A stretch of 64,000 nt of DNA from Variovorax sp. J22G73 (GTDB lineage: Bacteria > Pseudomonadota > Gammaproteobacteria > Burkholderiales > Burkholderiaceae_C), in contig NZ_JASZYK010000006.1 of the NCBI RefSeq assembly GCF_030317035.1, forward strand, positions 310,001 to 374,000, read 5' to 3'. Shown one piece after another: positions 42,588-50,897 of the stretch; the stretch's first letter is position 1, and each line of letters opens with the position of its first letter. Position numbers and translations under genes: made by a program. The notes under the pieces were generated by a model. It was not told the origin of the DNA and made no database searches. It was given only the letters and a program-made list of their open reading frames with translations.

Positions 42588-44729
42588 ATGCGTTGGACAG
42601 TGATCGAACATGCCGGCAGCCCGGTGACCGCGGGGCCCTCGGCATGGCTCGCGGCACCGGGGGGCACCATCGGCCGAAGCCCCGACAACCACCTCGTGCT
42701 GCCCGACGTGCAGCGCCAGATCTCGCGCCTGCAGGCCACGGTGCGCTTCGACGAGGACGGCGCCGCCGTGCTGCGCAACATGAGCGCGGTGCTGCCCATC
42801 GGCGTGAATGGGCGCACGCTGGCGCACGAACAGGAATCGCGCGTGGCCGATGGCGACCGCGTGACGATAGGCAGCTATGTGCTGGAGGCTGCGAGCGCGC
42901 AGCATGCGTCGGCTGCGCAGCTGACGGTGATGGTGGCGCCTGCGCCTCCTGCTGCGTTGCAACCTTCGATTCAACCGCCTGTGGCGCCATCGCAGCCGGC
43001 GTTCGCAGCACCCATTGCGGCCCCCCTCGCAGCACCTTTGCCGTCGAGCCCCATCGGCGACCTGTTGCCCGCGTCGTCCGGCAACGATGTGTTCGCCGAC
43101 CTGTTCGGCGAAGGCGCGCTGCCCATCGGCGACGCGCAACCCGCGGCTGCAGTGCCACCGATGCGGCAGGCACCTGATGCGGTGGCTGCGCCGGTTGCAC
43201 AGCCCATGCCTGCGCATGCGGCAACGCCCTCGCCGGCTGTGCATGCGCCAGCACATTCGCCGACATTTCCGACCACGCCTCCCGCCGCGTTCGTGCCCGC
43301 CCTTGCTTCCCTTGCCGCGCCCGCGCAGGCACCGGTGCAAGCGCCAGCGCCAACACCCGCCGCCGCGCCGCCGCGACAAAGCAGCAGCGCCGCCGCGTCG
43401 CAGATGCCTTCCGCGGCCGACTGGGACGCCATCCTCGCGAACGCACCGCGGCGCGTCGACAGCACGCCCGCGCCCATGCCCGACCCGATGGCGCACGAGC
43501 CCTTCGAGCTGCCGTCGCAGGCGCGCAGGAACCCGGTCGACCCGCTCGCGGAACTGAACCCGCACGCGGCCGACGACATGTCGAACATCGCGATGAAGCG
43601 CGGGGTCGATCCGCTCTCCTTCTTCGCGGCCGACGACAGCGCGCACTCGCCGCTGGCCGACCCGCGCCCCACCGCGCTCGCGCACCACGACACGCTGCTG
43701 CCGGGCGAGGCGCATCCCGCGCTCGACCTGCTGCACGACCCCAAGCCGGTGGCGCAGGGCTACAGCCATTCGAACCATGCGCGCGAGATGTCTGCGCAGT
43801 TCCGCCCGCCGATGCCGGTGACGAGGCCTGTGCCTTCGCCCGCGCACTCGCAAGAGTCCTTGCCCGCGCCCGCTCCCGTGGTGGCGCCGGTGAAGGTGGA
43901 AGCACCTCCGCCGCCTCCTCCTCCGCCTCCGGCACCACTGCCCCCTGCCCCTGCGCCCGTGGCGGCGGCTCCGGTCGTGCAGCCACCCGCGGCCATCGCG
44001 CCGCCTGACGTGGCCCAGATCGCTGCACCCGCTGCTGTACCCGCTGCTCTACCCGCTGCAGCCCCCGTCGAAGCACCACCGACAACGACACCGGCTGCAG
44101 CAGCCCCGACGCCTGCATCGTCCTCCTCCGAAGCCCTGTTCAAGGCCTTCCTCGAAGGCGCGGGCGTGCCCGAGCTGGCGGGCCAGCAGCCGATGGACCT
44201 CGAGGCCATGCAGCGGCTGGGCCGCATCATGCGGGCGTTCACCGACGGCACCATCGAGCTGCTGTCCTCGCGCGCCATGCTCAAGCGCGAGGTGCGCGCG
44301 GAGATCACCATGATCGTGGACGAGGAGAACAACCCGTTCAAGATCCTGCCCAACGGCCGCGCGGTGCTGATGCAGATGTTCGGCGCGCGCATGCCCGGCT
44401 TCCTGCCGCCCGAGGCCGCGGTGCACGACGCGCTCGGCGACCTGCAGTCGCACCAGCTCGGCATGGTTGCCGGCATGCGCGCCGCGCTGCTCACGCTGCT
44501 CAAGAGCTTCGACCCCGCGGTGCTGGCGCGCGACACGCCGCACGACGGCGGCCTGGGTGAGAAGCTGCTGCCCGGCGGGCGCGAGGCGCGCCTGTGGCGC
44601 CGGCTGCAGGCGCTGCACACCGAGACCACCGCGGCCGTGGAAGACGACTTCCAGGCCGTCTTCGGGCGGGCCTTCCAGCAGGCCTACGACAAGGAGATGG
44701 AACGGCTGAAGGAGGCCCGCCGTGGCTGA
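42588..44729 (+). CDS. tagH: T6SS FHA-domain scaffold protein TagH (Fha)
   Basis: The ATG at 42588 has AGGGAG five bases upstream. The 713-residue product has an N-terminal FHA domain (residues about 20-95; GGTIGRSPDNHLVLPD, then RQISRLQATVRF) that binds phosphothreonine. A very long Pro/Ala-rich linker of about 400 residues follows, with a proline run near residue 445. The conserved type VI FHA C-terminal domain (FKAFLEGAGVPELAGQQPMD ... DDFQAVFGRAFQQAYDKEME) completes it. It is the expected substrate and reader of PpkA. The linker is unusually long. Confidence 0.9.
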   Translation: MRWTVIEHAGSPVTAGPSAWLAAPGGTIGRSPDNHLVLPDVQRQISRLQATVRFDEDGAAVLRNMSAVLPIGVNGRTLAHEQESRVADGDRVTIGSYVLEAASAQHASAAQLTVMVAPAPPAALQPSIQPPVAPSQPAFAAPIAAPLAAPLPSSPIGDLLPASSGNDVFADLFGEGALPIGDAQPAAAVPPMRQAPDAVAAPVAQPMPAHAATPSPAVHAPAHSPTFPTTPPAAFVPALASLAAPAQAPVQAPAPTPAAAPPRQSSSAAASQMPSAADWDAILANAPRRVDSTPAPMPDPMAHEPFELPSQARRNPVDPLAELNPHAADDMSNIAMKRGVDPLSFFAADDSAHSPLADPRPTALAHHDTLLPGEAHPALDLLHDPKPVAQGYSHSNHAREMSAQFRPPMPVTRPVPSPAHSQESLPAPAPVVAPVKVEAPPPPPPPPPAPLPPAPAPVAAAPVVQPPAAIAPPDVAQIAAPAAVPAALPAAAPVEAPPTTTPAAAAPTPASSSSEALFKAFLEGAGVPELAGQQPMDLEAMQRLGRIMRAFTDGTIELLSSRAMLKREVRAEITMIVDEENNPFKILPNGRAVLMQMFGARMPGFLPPEAAVHDALGDLQSHQLGMVAGMRAALLTLLKSFDPAVLARDTPHDGGLGEKLLPGGREARLWRRLQALHTETTAAVEDDFQAVFGRAFQQAYDKEMERLKEARRG

Positions 44730-45591
44730 GAACGCGTCGAACCACCTGGCCCTGAACAGCGCCGTGGCGGGCACGGCGGCCGACACCGCGCGCTCCTTCG
44801 CGGTGCCGCTGTCGACCTCGCAGTTCTCCTGCGTGGGCGAGCGCAGCGGCAACCAGGACGCCATCGGCTACCACCTGGACGAGCGCAACGCCTGCTTCGT
44901 GGTGAGCGACGGCGTGGGCGGCAACGCGGGCGGCGAGCTGGCCTCGCGCATCGCGGTGGACACCGCGCTCGACACCTTCGTGGCGGCGCCCTCGCTGGCG
45001 GCCGACAACCTGCAGCGCTGCGTCAAGGCGGCCAACGACGCCATCCTGGCCAAGCAGCGCGAGCTGGCCGAGCAGAGCCGCATGAGCGCCACCTTCGTCT
45101 CGCTGTTCGTCGACCGTGCCACCAACCAGGCCTGCTGGGCCCACGTGGGCGACAGCCGGCTCTACTGGTTTCGCCGCGGCGCGCTCATGCAGCGCACCGA
45201 AGACCACAGCCTGTCGGAGCGCTCGGGCGACGCCGCCGCGAGCCAGAACCACGGCGGCGAACGCCTCGTGAAAACCAACCTGCTGTACCGCGCGCTGGGC
45301 GCGCGCGCCACGGCCGAGGCCACGCTCGCCTCGCCGCAGCGCCTGGCCGACGGCGACGCCTTCCTGCTGTGCACCGACGGGCTCTGGCAGCTCATTTCGC
45401 AGCAGGTGATGGAGCGCTCGCTGCAGCTGGCCGACAGCGCGGAAGAGTGGCTCGCGCTGCTGCGCCGCGCGGCCGAGGCCAAGGCCGACGAGTCGCGCGA
45501 CAACTTCTCGGCGCTGGCGGTGTGGGTGGGGTTTCCGCAGCAGGTGACGCTGGCGGGAGCGGCCGCGCAGGAAGCGCGCCGAAGCGCCTAG
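44722..45591 (+). CDS. pppA: T6SS PP2C-type phosphatase PppA
   Basis: A GTG start at 44722 overlaps the end of tagH by 8 bp and follows AAGGAGG. The 289-residue product has the PP2C metal and catalytic motifs: VGERSGNQDAIGYH, FVVSDGVGGNAGGELAS, CWAHVGDSRLYWF, FLLCTDGLWQLIS and DESRDNFSALAVWV. It should reverse PpkA phosphorylation of the FHA protein and so end T6SS firing. It is convergent with the PAAR-like gene, 3 bp away. Confidence 0.92.
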   Translation: MAENASNHLALNSAVAGTAADTARSFAVPLSTSQFSCVGERSGNQDAIGYHLDERNACFVVSDGVGGNAGGELASRIAVDTALDTFVAAPSLAADNLQRCVKAANDAILAKQRELAEQSRMSATFVSLFVDRATNQACWAHVGDSRLYWFRRGALMQRTEDHSLSERSGDAAASQNHGGERLVKTNLLYRALGARATAEATLASPQRLADGDAFLLCTDGLWQLISQQVMERSLQLADSAEEWLALLRRAAEAKADESRDNFSALAVWVGFPQQVTLAGAAAQEARRSA

Positions 45592-45594
45592 CCC

Positions 45595-45987
45595 TCAGGC
45601 CGCGAGCATCAGCACCTTGAACTGGCTCGGCACGATGCGCATGCCCAGCGCGTTGCACCGGTTCTGCACGCTCAGGCTGGTCATGCGCGTGGCCGGCGTG
45701 CCCTTCAGCAGCACGGTGAACGCGCCCGTCACGTGGCGCGACTGGCTCATGAAGGTCTGCGACAGAATGCCGCCGCCCGCGCCCGGTATGTCGCCCAGCG
45801 TGATCGGCGTGGTGGTCGCGATGTTGTGCGCCGGCATGCCCATGAACAGGATGTTCCAGGCGTTCGGTATCGCCATCGGGCCGAGGGCGATGTTGGGATA
45901 AGGCAGCGGCATCATCGCCGCCGGCGGCGTCTTGCAGAGGTCGGGGAAGGCCAGGTCCATTCCCATCAGCTGGCAGTTGGCGAACAT
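45595..45987 (-). CDS. DUF4150 PAAR-like spike tip protein
   Basis: The ATG at 45987 has AAGGA eight bases upstream. The 130-residue product is the DUF4150 PAAR-like domain alone (CQLMGMDLAFPDLCKTPPAA; MPLPYPNIALGPMAIPNAWN; MRIVPSQFKVLML). Such proteins sharpen the VgrG tip and often carry a C-terminal toxin; here nothing follows the domain, so a toxin would have to bind separately. It closes the vgrG-DUF2169-pentapeptide-DUF3540 gene set. Confidence 0.85.
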   Translation of the reverse strand: MFANCQLMGMDLAFPDLCKTPPAAMMPLPYPNIALGPMAIPNAWNILFMGMPAHNIATTTPITLGDIPGAGGGILSQTFMSQSRHVTGAFTVLLKGTPATRMTSLSVQNRCNALGMRIVPSQFKVLMLAA

Positions 45988-46058
45988 GGTCGAGTCCTTT
46001 GCTGTGCGTGTCGCGGAAGTGCAGGGCGGCGGGTTACAGGGCGGCGGCTTGCCGGTGT

Positions 46059-46757
46059 TCAGCCCATGTGGATCTGCGCCGCATCCACCTTCACCAGCGC
46101 CTTGCCGGTCACCACCGTGTGGTGGCCGTGGATGCGCACCGTGTCGGTGGCCTCGCAGTCGAGGTGACCCGCGCGCACCTGCTCGGTCTCGTCCACCAGG
46201 CGGAAGGTGCTGCGCGCCATCAGCACCACGCGATCGGCCAGGGTCTCGAACATCTTGCCCAGCAGCCGCATGCGCCCCACGGTGGCATCGACCGCCTGGC
46301 CGGTGTAGCGCATGCGCTCGACCTGGCAATCGCCCTGCGCAGCCTTCAACGCCCATTGCGCGCCCTGCATGCGCAGCGTGCCGGCGCTGCGCAGGTGCAG
46401 GTCCTGCGCGCTCTCGATGGCCACCGCGCCGTTGCCGGCGGCCAGGGTGAGATGGCCCGGCGCCTCCACGCGGCTGGTCGACGCATCGGCCTGCTCGATG
46501 ACCGCGATCAGGTACACCCGCGCGCGGTCGGGGCCCGACAGCATCACGGTGTCGCCCACCTCGGGGCGCAGCAGGCAGCTAGCGGCGCGGCGACAGGTCC
46601 AGCGCACGCCCGCTTCGTCGTCCACGGCGAACTGGCCGTCGGGCAGGCGCGCGGCCAGCGTGCCCAGAAGGTGCACCGGGGCCGCGGCTGGCCCAGCCGC
46701 GGTCTCAGTTGCGGCGATCGGGGTGACCGGCGTGGTGCGCAATGGAATGACGTTCAT
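46059..46757 (-). CDS. DUF3540 protein of the VgrG accessory set
   Basis: The ATG at 46757 has AGGAG seven bases upstream. The 232-residue product matches DUF3540: an N-terminal barrel-like part (LLRPEVGDTVMLSGPDRARV), then repeated short strands (GHLTLAAGNGAVAIESAQDL; MRLLGKMFETLADRVVLMAR) and the end DTVRIHGHHTVVTGKALVKV, a small beta-helix like the VgrG needle. Genes of this family accompany DUF2169 and DUF4150 in T6SS effector loci. A role in loading or capping the spike is likely but not shown. Confidence 0.82.
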   Translation of the reverse strand: MNVIPLRTTPVTPIAATETAAGPAAAPVHLLGTLAARLPDGQFAVDDEAGVRWTCRRAASCLLRPEVGDTVMLSGPDRARVYLIAVIEQADASTSRVEAPGHLTLAAGNGAVAIESAQDLHLRSAGTLRMQGAQWALKAAQGDCQVERMRYTGQAVDATVGRMRLLGKMFETLADRVVLMARSTFRLVDETEQVRAGHLDCEATDTVRIHGHHTVVTGKALVKVDAAQIHMG

Positions 46758-46797
46758 GGCATTTCTCCTGTCTTCTGATGGTGGCCCGTGCAGCCGC

Positions 46798-47856
46798 TCA
46801 ATGCGTGTCGGACCAGGCCTGGGCCTTGTGCAATTCGGGGTCGTTCTCGATGATTCCCTCGCGCCCCGACAGGCGCGCGTTGTCCTGCAGCGCGCGGTGA
46901 AAGCGCGTGCGCAGGAAGTGCGCGCCGCGCAGGTCCGCGCCGGTGAGCGCGGCATACGAGAAATCGGCGTCCTGCAACTGCGCACGGCGAAAGTCCGCCC
47001 CCTCGCAGCGCGCGCGCTGGAACACGCTCATCGGCAGCTGCGCGTCGCTGAAGTCCACGCCCGCAAGCAGCGCCCCGGCCCAGATCGACTGGTCGAAGCG
47101 CGCGCCCTGGCAGTGGGCGCCCTGCAGGTCGGCCTCCGGGAACATCGCCTGGCGCGCATCGGCGCCGGCAAGGTTGGCCTGGTGCAGCGACGCGCCCTTG
47201 AAGTTGCTCTGCAACAGCGTGGCCCTCGACAGGTCGGCGCCGTCGAGCCGGCTGTCGGTGAACTGGCACTGCGACAGGTGCTGGCCGGCCAGCTGCTGGC
47301 CCGTCATGTCGCACTCGACGAACATCGAGTTCGCGCAGCGCGCGCCGGTGAAGCGCGCGGTTCGCAGGTCGATGCGGTGGAAGGTCACGAAGCTCAGCTG
47401 CGCCTGCGAGAAATCGGTGCCGGCCAGCATCGACTCGGCGAAGGTGGCGCGCGCCAGCGCGGGCGTGCACAGCCGCGCGTTCTCCAGGTCGCAGCGAAAG
47501 AACTGCGTGGTGTCGAGCTGCGCGTCGGCCAGGCTCAGGCCCGACAGCCGGCTTTCGACGAAGGCCGTGCCGCGCGCGCTCGTGCCGTCGGCCACGGCAT
47601 CGCGCAGGTCGCAGCGAAAGAAGCGCGCCTCGTCCAACGTGGCCTGCGACAGGTCGCACTGCGCGAACACGCAGTGCGAGAAGGTGCTGTCTTCCAGCTG
47701 GGCACCGGCCAGCCGCGCGCCGCTGAAGTCCACGCGCTCCATCACCGCGCCCGACAGGTCCAGCCCGCCCAGGTCCCAGCCGGCGCAGCTCAGCCCGACC
47801 AGGGGCGCGCCGTGGCGCACCTTGTCTTGTAACGCCTGCAGGGCCTGCGGCGTCAC
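46798..47856 (-). CDS. Pentapeptide-repeat protein of the VgrG accessory set
   Basis: A GTG start at 47856 overlaps the preceding stop (GTGA). The 352-residue product is built from about 55 pentapeptide repeats of the A(D/N)LxX type (GWDLGGLDLSGAVMERVDFS; QANLADARQAMF-like units) and would form a right-handed square beta-helix. It lacks a signal peptide. In T6SS loci with DUF2169 such proteins are common; some act as adaptors for cargo. It shares repeat style with the C-terminal half of the DUF2169 protein directly upstream. Confidence 0.85.
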   Translation of the reverse strand: MTPQALQALQDKVRHGAPLVGLSCAGWDLGGLDLSGAVMERVDFSGARLAGAQLEDSTFSHCVFAQCDLSQATLDEARFFRCDLRDAVADGTSARGTAFVESRLSGLSLADAQLDTTQFFRCDLENARLCTPALARATFAESMLAGTDFSQAQLSFVTFHRIDLRTARFTGARCANSMFVECDMTGQQLAGQHLSQCQFTDSRLDGADLSRATLLQSNFKGASLHQANLAGADARQAMFPEADLQGAHCQGARFDQSIWAGALLAGVDFSDAQLPMSVFQRARCEGADFRRAQLQDADFSYAALTGADLRGAHFLRTRFHRALQDNARLSGREGIIENDPELHKAQAWSDTH

Positions 47857-50456
47857 GCGGCGTCCTCCACGCGGCGCCTGGGCACGGTCTTGGCTTGCTG
47901 CACGTAGGCGCCGTCGAGCAGGGTCGAGGTGTCGATGAGCGCTTGCGACACGTCGGCGCGAAACAGGTTGGCGCCGCGCAGGTCGGCGCTCGCCAGCGTC
48001 GCTTTCGACAGGTTCGCGTCGATCAGGTTGGCACCGCGCAGCGAGGCGCCGGTGAAATCGGCGCGCACGAACAGGCTTTCGCCGGCGGCCATGCGCTCCA
48101 GCCTGGCGGCGCGCAGGTCGCAGGACGAGAAGTCGCAGCCTTCCAGCCGCGCGCCGCCGAAGTCGGCCTGCGACAGCACCGTGCCGCGCAGCCCGCACTG
48201 CTTCAGCGAGGCCCCCACGAAGCGCGCATGCGCCAGCGTGCTGGCGCCCGAGAAACTGCATGCGTTGAGCGTGGCGTCTGAAAAATCGACGCCGTGGCTC
48301 GCGCCCGTGGAAGAGAAACCGCACTGCGTGAAGCTGGCGCGCGCGAACGACACGCCCTCGAAGCGGCACTCGATCCAGGCCATGTGCGAGAAGCTGGCGT
48401 CGTCGAAGGCGATGCCGGCCAGCGTGAGCTTCAGGATGGCGACCTGCAGCCAGCGCGAGCGGCGCAGGTCGCACCGGTCGAGGCTGCTCTCGTGCCAGCG
48501 GGTGCGCTCGAACACGGCCTCGTCCAGCAGGCAGGCCTGGAAGCTGGCCTTGTCGCACAGGGTGTCCCTGAAGCTCGCGCCGGTGAACACGCTGGCCTCG
48601 CAGCGCGCGCCGCCCAGGTTGGCGCCGTCGAAGTTCGCGCGTGCCAGCGACGTGCGCGCCAGCGTGGCGCGCGCCAGCACGGCGTTGGAGAAGTCGCAGT
48701 CGTCGAGCTGCGCGCCGTCGAGGTTCGCGTCCTCGAGCATCGCGCCCGCGAAGTTGGCGCCGCGCAGGTCCATGCCGTGCAGGTCGGCGCCGATGAGGTT
48801 CATGCCTGCAAAGCTGCGCTGCCCGGCGGGCGCGGCGCCGAGCCGGCGGCGCAGCTTCGCGCTCCTGAACGTCGAGGCCGGCGCCGCGGGCGCCGACAGG
48901 TGCGCCGCATGCAGGTAGCCCTGGCGCGCGCGATCGATCATGCGGGCCTTGTCGTCGGCCGAGAACATCGGGATGGCGCCGTCCGCACTGCCCTCGCCCT
49001 GGGTTTCGCGCTCGAACACCTCTGCGCGTTCAATTTCGCGCACCAGCGCGTCGGGGTCGAAGCGCTGGCGGACCGGCTCGCCGGGAATGTCGGCGTTGAA
49101 GCCGGCCTGCGCCATGCGCTCGGCGTTCTCGGCCTCCAGCGCCTTGCGCGCATGCACCGAGGCCTCGATCTGCTCGCCCGCGCGCTCGACGTAGCCCACC
49201 ATGTCGTCCAGCCCCGGCAGCGGCTCGTACGACGGCGGCTGCGGCAGGTAGAGCGCGGGGTCCAGCCCCGCGGCGGTGAATTCGGCGTGGCGCGCCTCGT
49301 ACGCGCGCTGCTGCCCGGCGCGCATGTTGCGCGCGGTCGGGCGGGCGAGCGGGTCGGCCATTTGCGCAGCCTCCCATTCGCCGAGCACGGCCTTGGGCAC
49401 GAGGTCGCTGTCGCGCAACACGTGCACGGCCATGGCCGGGTCGAGCCGCCGTGCCAGCACCGCCTGGTAGTGCGACAGCGGCCGCGGCGCATCGGGCAGC
49501 TCCAGCGCGGGCATCACGTGGTGCACGTCGGCCGCGTCGTCCTGCGCGATCGCAAAGCCGCCGTGCCACACCAGCACCGCGCGCTCCAGGTGCGGAAAGA
49601 ACCACGCGGTGGTGAGCCGCAGCGGCGCCTCCCGCAGGTCGGAGCCGTCGGGGTGGAAGCTGGCGAAGCAGCGCGCCTTCCACTCGGGCAGGCGGCCCTG
49701 CAGCACCGCATGGCGCGGGTGCATGTTGCGAAAGGCGTAGGGCGCGCCCGGCGGCAACTCGTGCAGGTCGGGCCAGCGCTGGTCGGCGGGCGCGGCGTTG
49801 AAGAACTGCCAGTCCATGTCGCGCGCGAAGCCGGGGGCGTCGTGCTCCAGCCACTCCTTGCCGAAATCGGTGCCCACCAGCGCCATGCGCTGCGGCCAGT
49901 CGGGCAGCAGGCCCGCGAAGCCCGCGGGGCGCACCGCGTCGTTCGGCGAGCGCACCTGCGCGCCCGGCCACTCCACGTTCGGCAGGCGCTGCGCCTGCAC
50001 GCCGTTCACCAGCTCCACGACGCTGCCGATGCCCAGCGGGTTCTCGGCCACGGCTGGGCCGCCGTAGGCATGGCGCCAGTCGACGCGCATCTGCTCAAAG
50101 GGCTGCGCAGCGGTGGCGCGGCCGTCGAGCCAGTAGCGGTCGCCGAACACGGCCAGCGATTTCTGCAGGCCGGCCACCTGCATCTCCACCGCGCCCATGG
50201 TCTTGTCCTGCTGGTGCGCGGTGTAGCAAAAGCCGCTGGCCAGCACCTCGGGCACGCGCTTTGGCACGCCCAGGTCGAGCGCGCTGCCGGGGTCCAGCTC
50301 TTCGCTCACGGTCTGCCACAGCTCCTGCTCGGGCATGAGGCGCGGGTCGGCGCCCAGGGACACCATGGCCAGCACCGACACGCCCAACGTGTCGCGCTGC
50401 TGCCAGCGGTAGGGCCTCGTCAGCAGGCTCAGGCGAAACGGCTTGACGGTCTTCAC
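47853..50456 (-). CDS. DUF2169 T6SS adaptor fused to pentapeptide repeats
   Basis: The 867-residue product starts MKTVKPFRLSLLTRPYRWQQ and has the DUF2169 domain to about residue 300 (RVDWRHAYGGPAVAENPLGI; YAFRNMHPRHAVLQGR). A charged helical middle of about 230 residues is followed by some 65 pentapeptide repeats from residue 540 (LIGADLHGMDLRGANFAGAM ... LRGANLFRADVSQALID). DUF2169 proteins act as chaperone-adaptors that mount effectors on VgrG/PAAR. Fusion to a long beta-helix is less common. The gene lies 7 bp upstream of the small membrane protein's stop and overlaps the next gene. Confidence 0.85.
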   Translation of the reverse strand: MKTVKPFRLSLLTRPYRWQQRDTLGVSVLAMVSLGADPRLMPEQELWQTVSEELDPGSALDLGVPKRVPEVLASGFCYTAHQQDKTMGAVEMQVAGLQKSLAVFGDRYWLDGRATAAQPFEQMRVDWRHAYGGPAVAENPLGIGSVVELVNGVQAQRLPNVEWPGAQVRSPNDAVRPAGFAGLLPDWPQRMALVGTDFGKEWLEHDAPGFARDMDWQFFNAAPADQRWPDLHELPPGAPYAFRNMHPRHAVLQGRLPEWKARCFASFHPDGSDLREAPLRLTTAWFFPHLERAVLVWHGGFAIAQDDAADVHHVMPALELPDAPRPLSHYQAVLARRLDPAMAVHVLRDSDLVPKAVLGEWEAAQMADPLARPTARNMRAGQQRAYEARHAEFTAAGLDPALYLPQPPSYEPLPGLDDMVGYVERAGEQIEASVHARKALEAENAERMAQAGFNADIPGEPVRQRFDPDALVREIERAEVFERETQGEGSADGAIPMFSADDKARMIDRARQGYLHAAHLSAPAAPASTFRSAKLRRRLGAAPAGQRSFAGMNLIGADLHGMDLRGANFAGAMLEDANLDGAQLDDCDFSNAVLARATLARTSLARANFDGANLGGARCEASVFTGASFRDTLCDKASFQACLLDEAVFERTRWHESSLDRCDLRRSRWLQVAILKLTLAGIAFDDASFSHMAWIECRFEGVSFARASFTQCGFSSTGASHGVDFSDATLNACSFSGASTLAHARFVGASLKQCGLRGTVLSQADFGGARLEGCDFSSCDLRAARLERMAAGESLFVRADFTGASLRGANLIDANLSKATLASADLRGANLFRADVSQALIDTSTLLDGAYVQQAKTVPRRRVEDAA

Positions 50457-50463
50457 GCGGCGG

Positions 50464-50847
50464 CTACTTCAGCGGCTGGTCGATGGCGATCTGGCGCGTG
50501 GCCAGGTCGACCTTGACGCGCACCAGCCGCCCTTCGGAAAACTCCGCGAGCTTGACGGGCGAGATCGGCACCACCGTCTCGGCGATGAACGAGGGCACGG
50601 GGCCGGCCGCCTCCACCCGCAGCGTGAGCCGCGTGAGCACGTAGACCAGGTCCACGCGCATCTCGGTGTCGGCCGTGGCCAGCACGGTGGCCACCGCGGG
50701 CACGCCCTCGGCCAGCACCTGCGCGGGCGCCGCGCGCTCGACGATCTGCCCGGTCGTGAATCCCTGCAGCTTGCGCACGCCGATGGCGCCCAGAACGATC
50801 AACACCAGGCACGCCAGCGGTATCAGGACCCACAAGTAATCTGCCAT
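50464..50847 (-). CDS. Small single-helix membrane protein next to vgrG
   Basis: The ATG at 50847 follows AGGAG at a spacing of ten. The 127-residue product starts with one transmembrane helix (YLWVLIPLACLVLIVLGAIG), and the remaining 95 residues are a soluble beta-rich domain (TEMRVDLVYVLTRLTLRVEA; VLA- and VKV-type strands). Position between vgrG and DUF2169 and the inner-membrane form would fit an immunity protein or an assembly factor, but no cognate toxin is evident. Confidence 0.6.
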   Translation of the reverse strand: MADYLWVLIPLACLVLIVLGAIGVRKLQGFTTGQIVERAAPAQVLAEGVPAVATVLATADTEMRVDLVYVLTRLTLRVEAAGPVPSFIAETVVPISPVKLAEFSEGRLVRVKVDLATRQIAIDQPLK

Positions 50848-50897
50848 CTGCTCGAATCTCCTCTTGCCTTGTTTCGAAGTGCGGTGCGCCACTGCAT

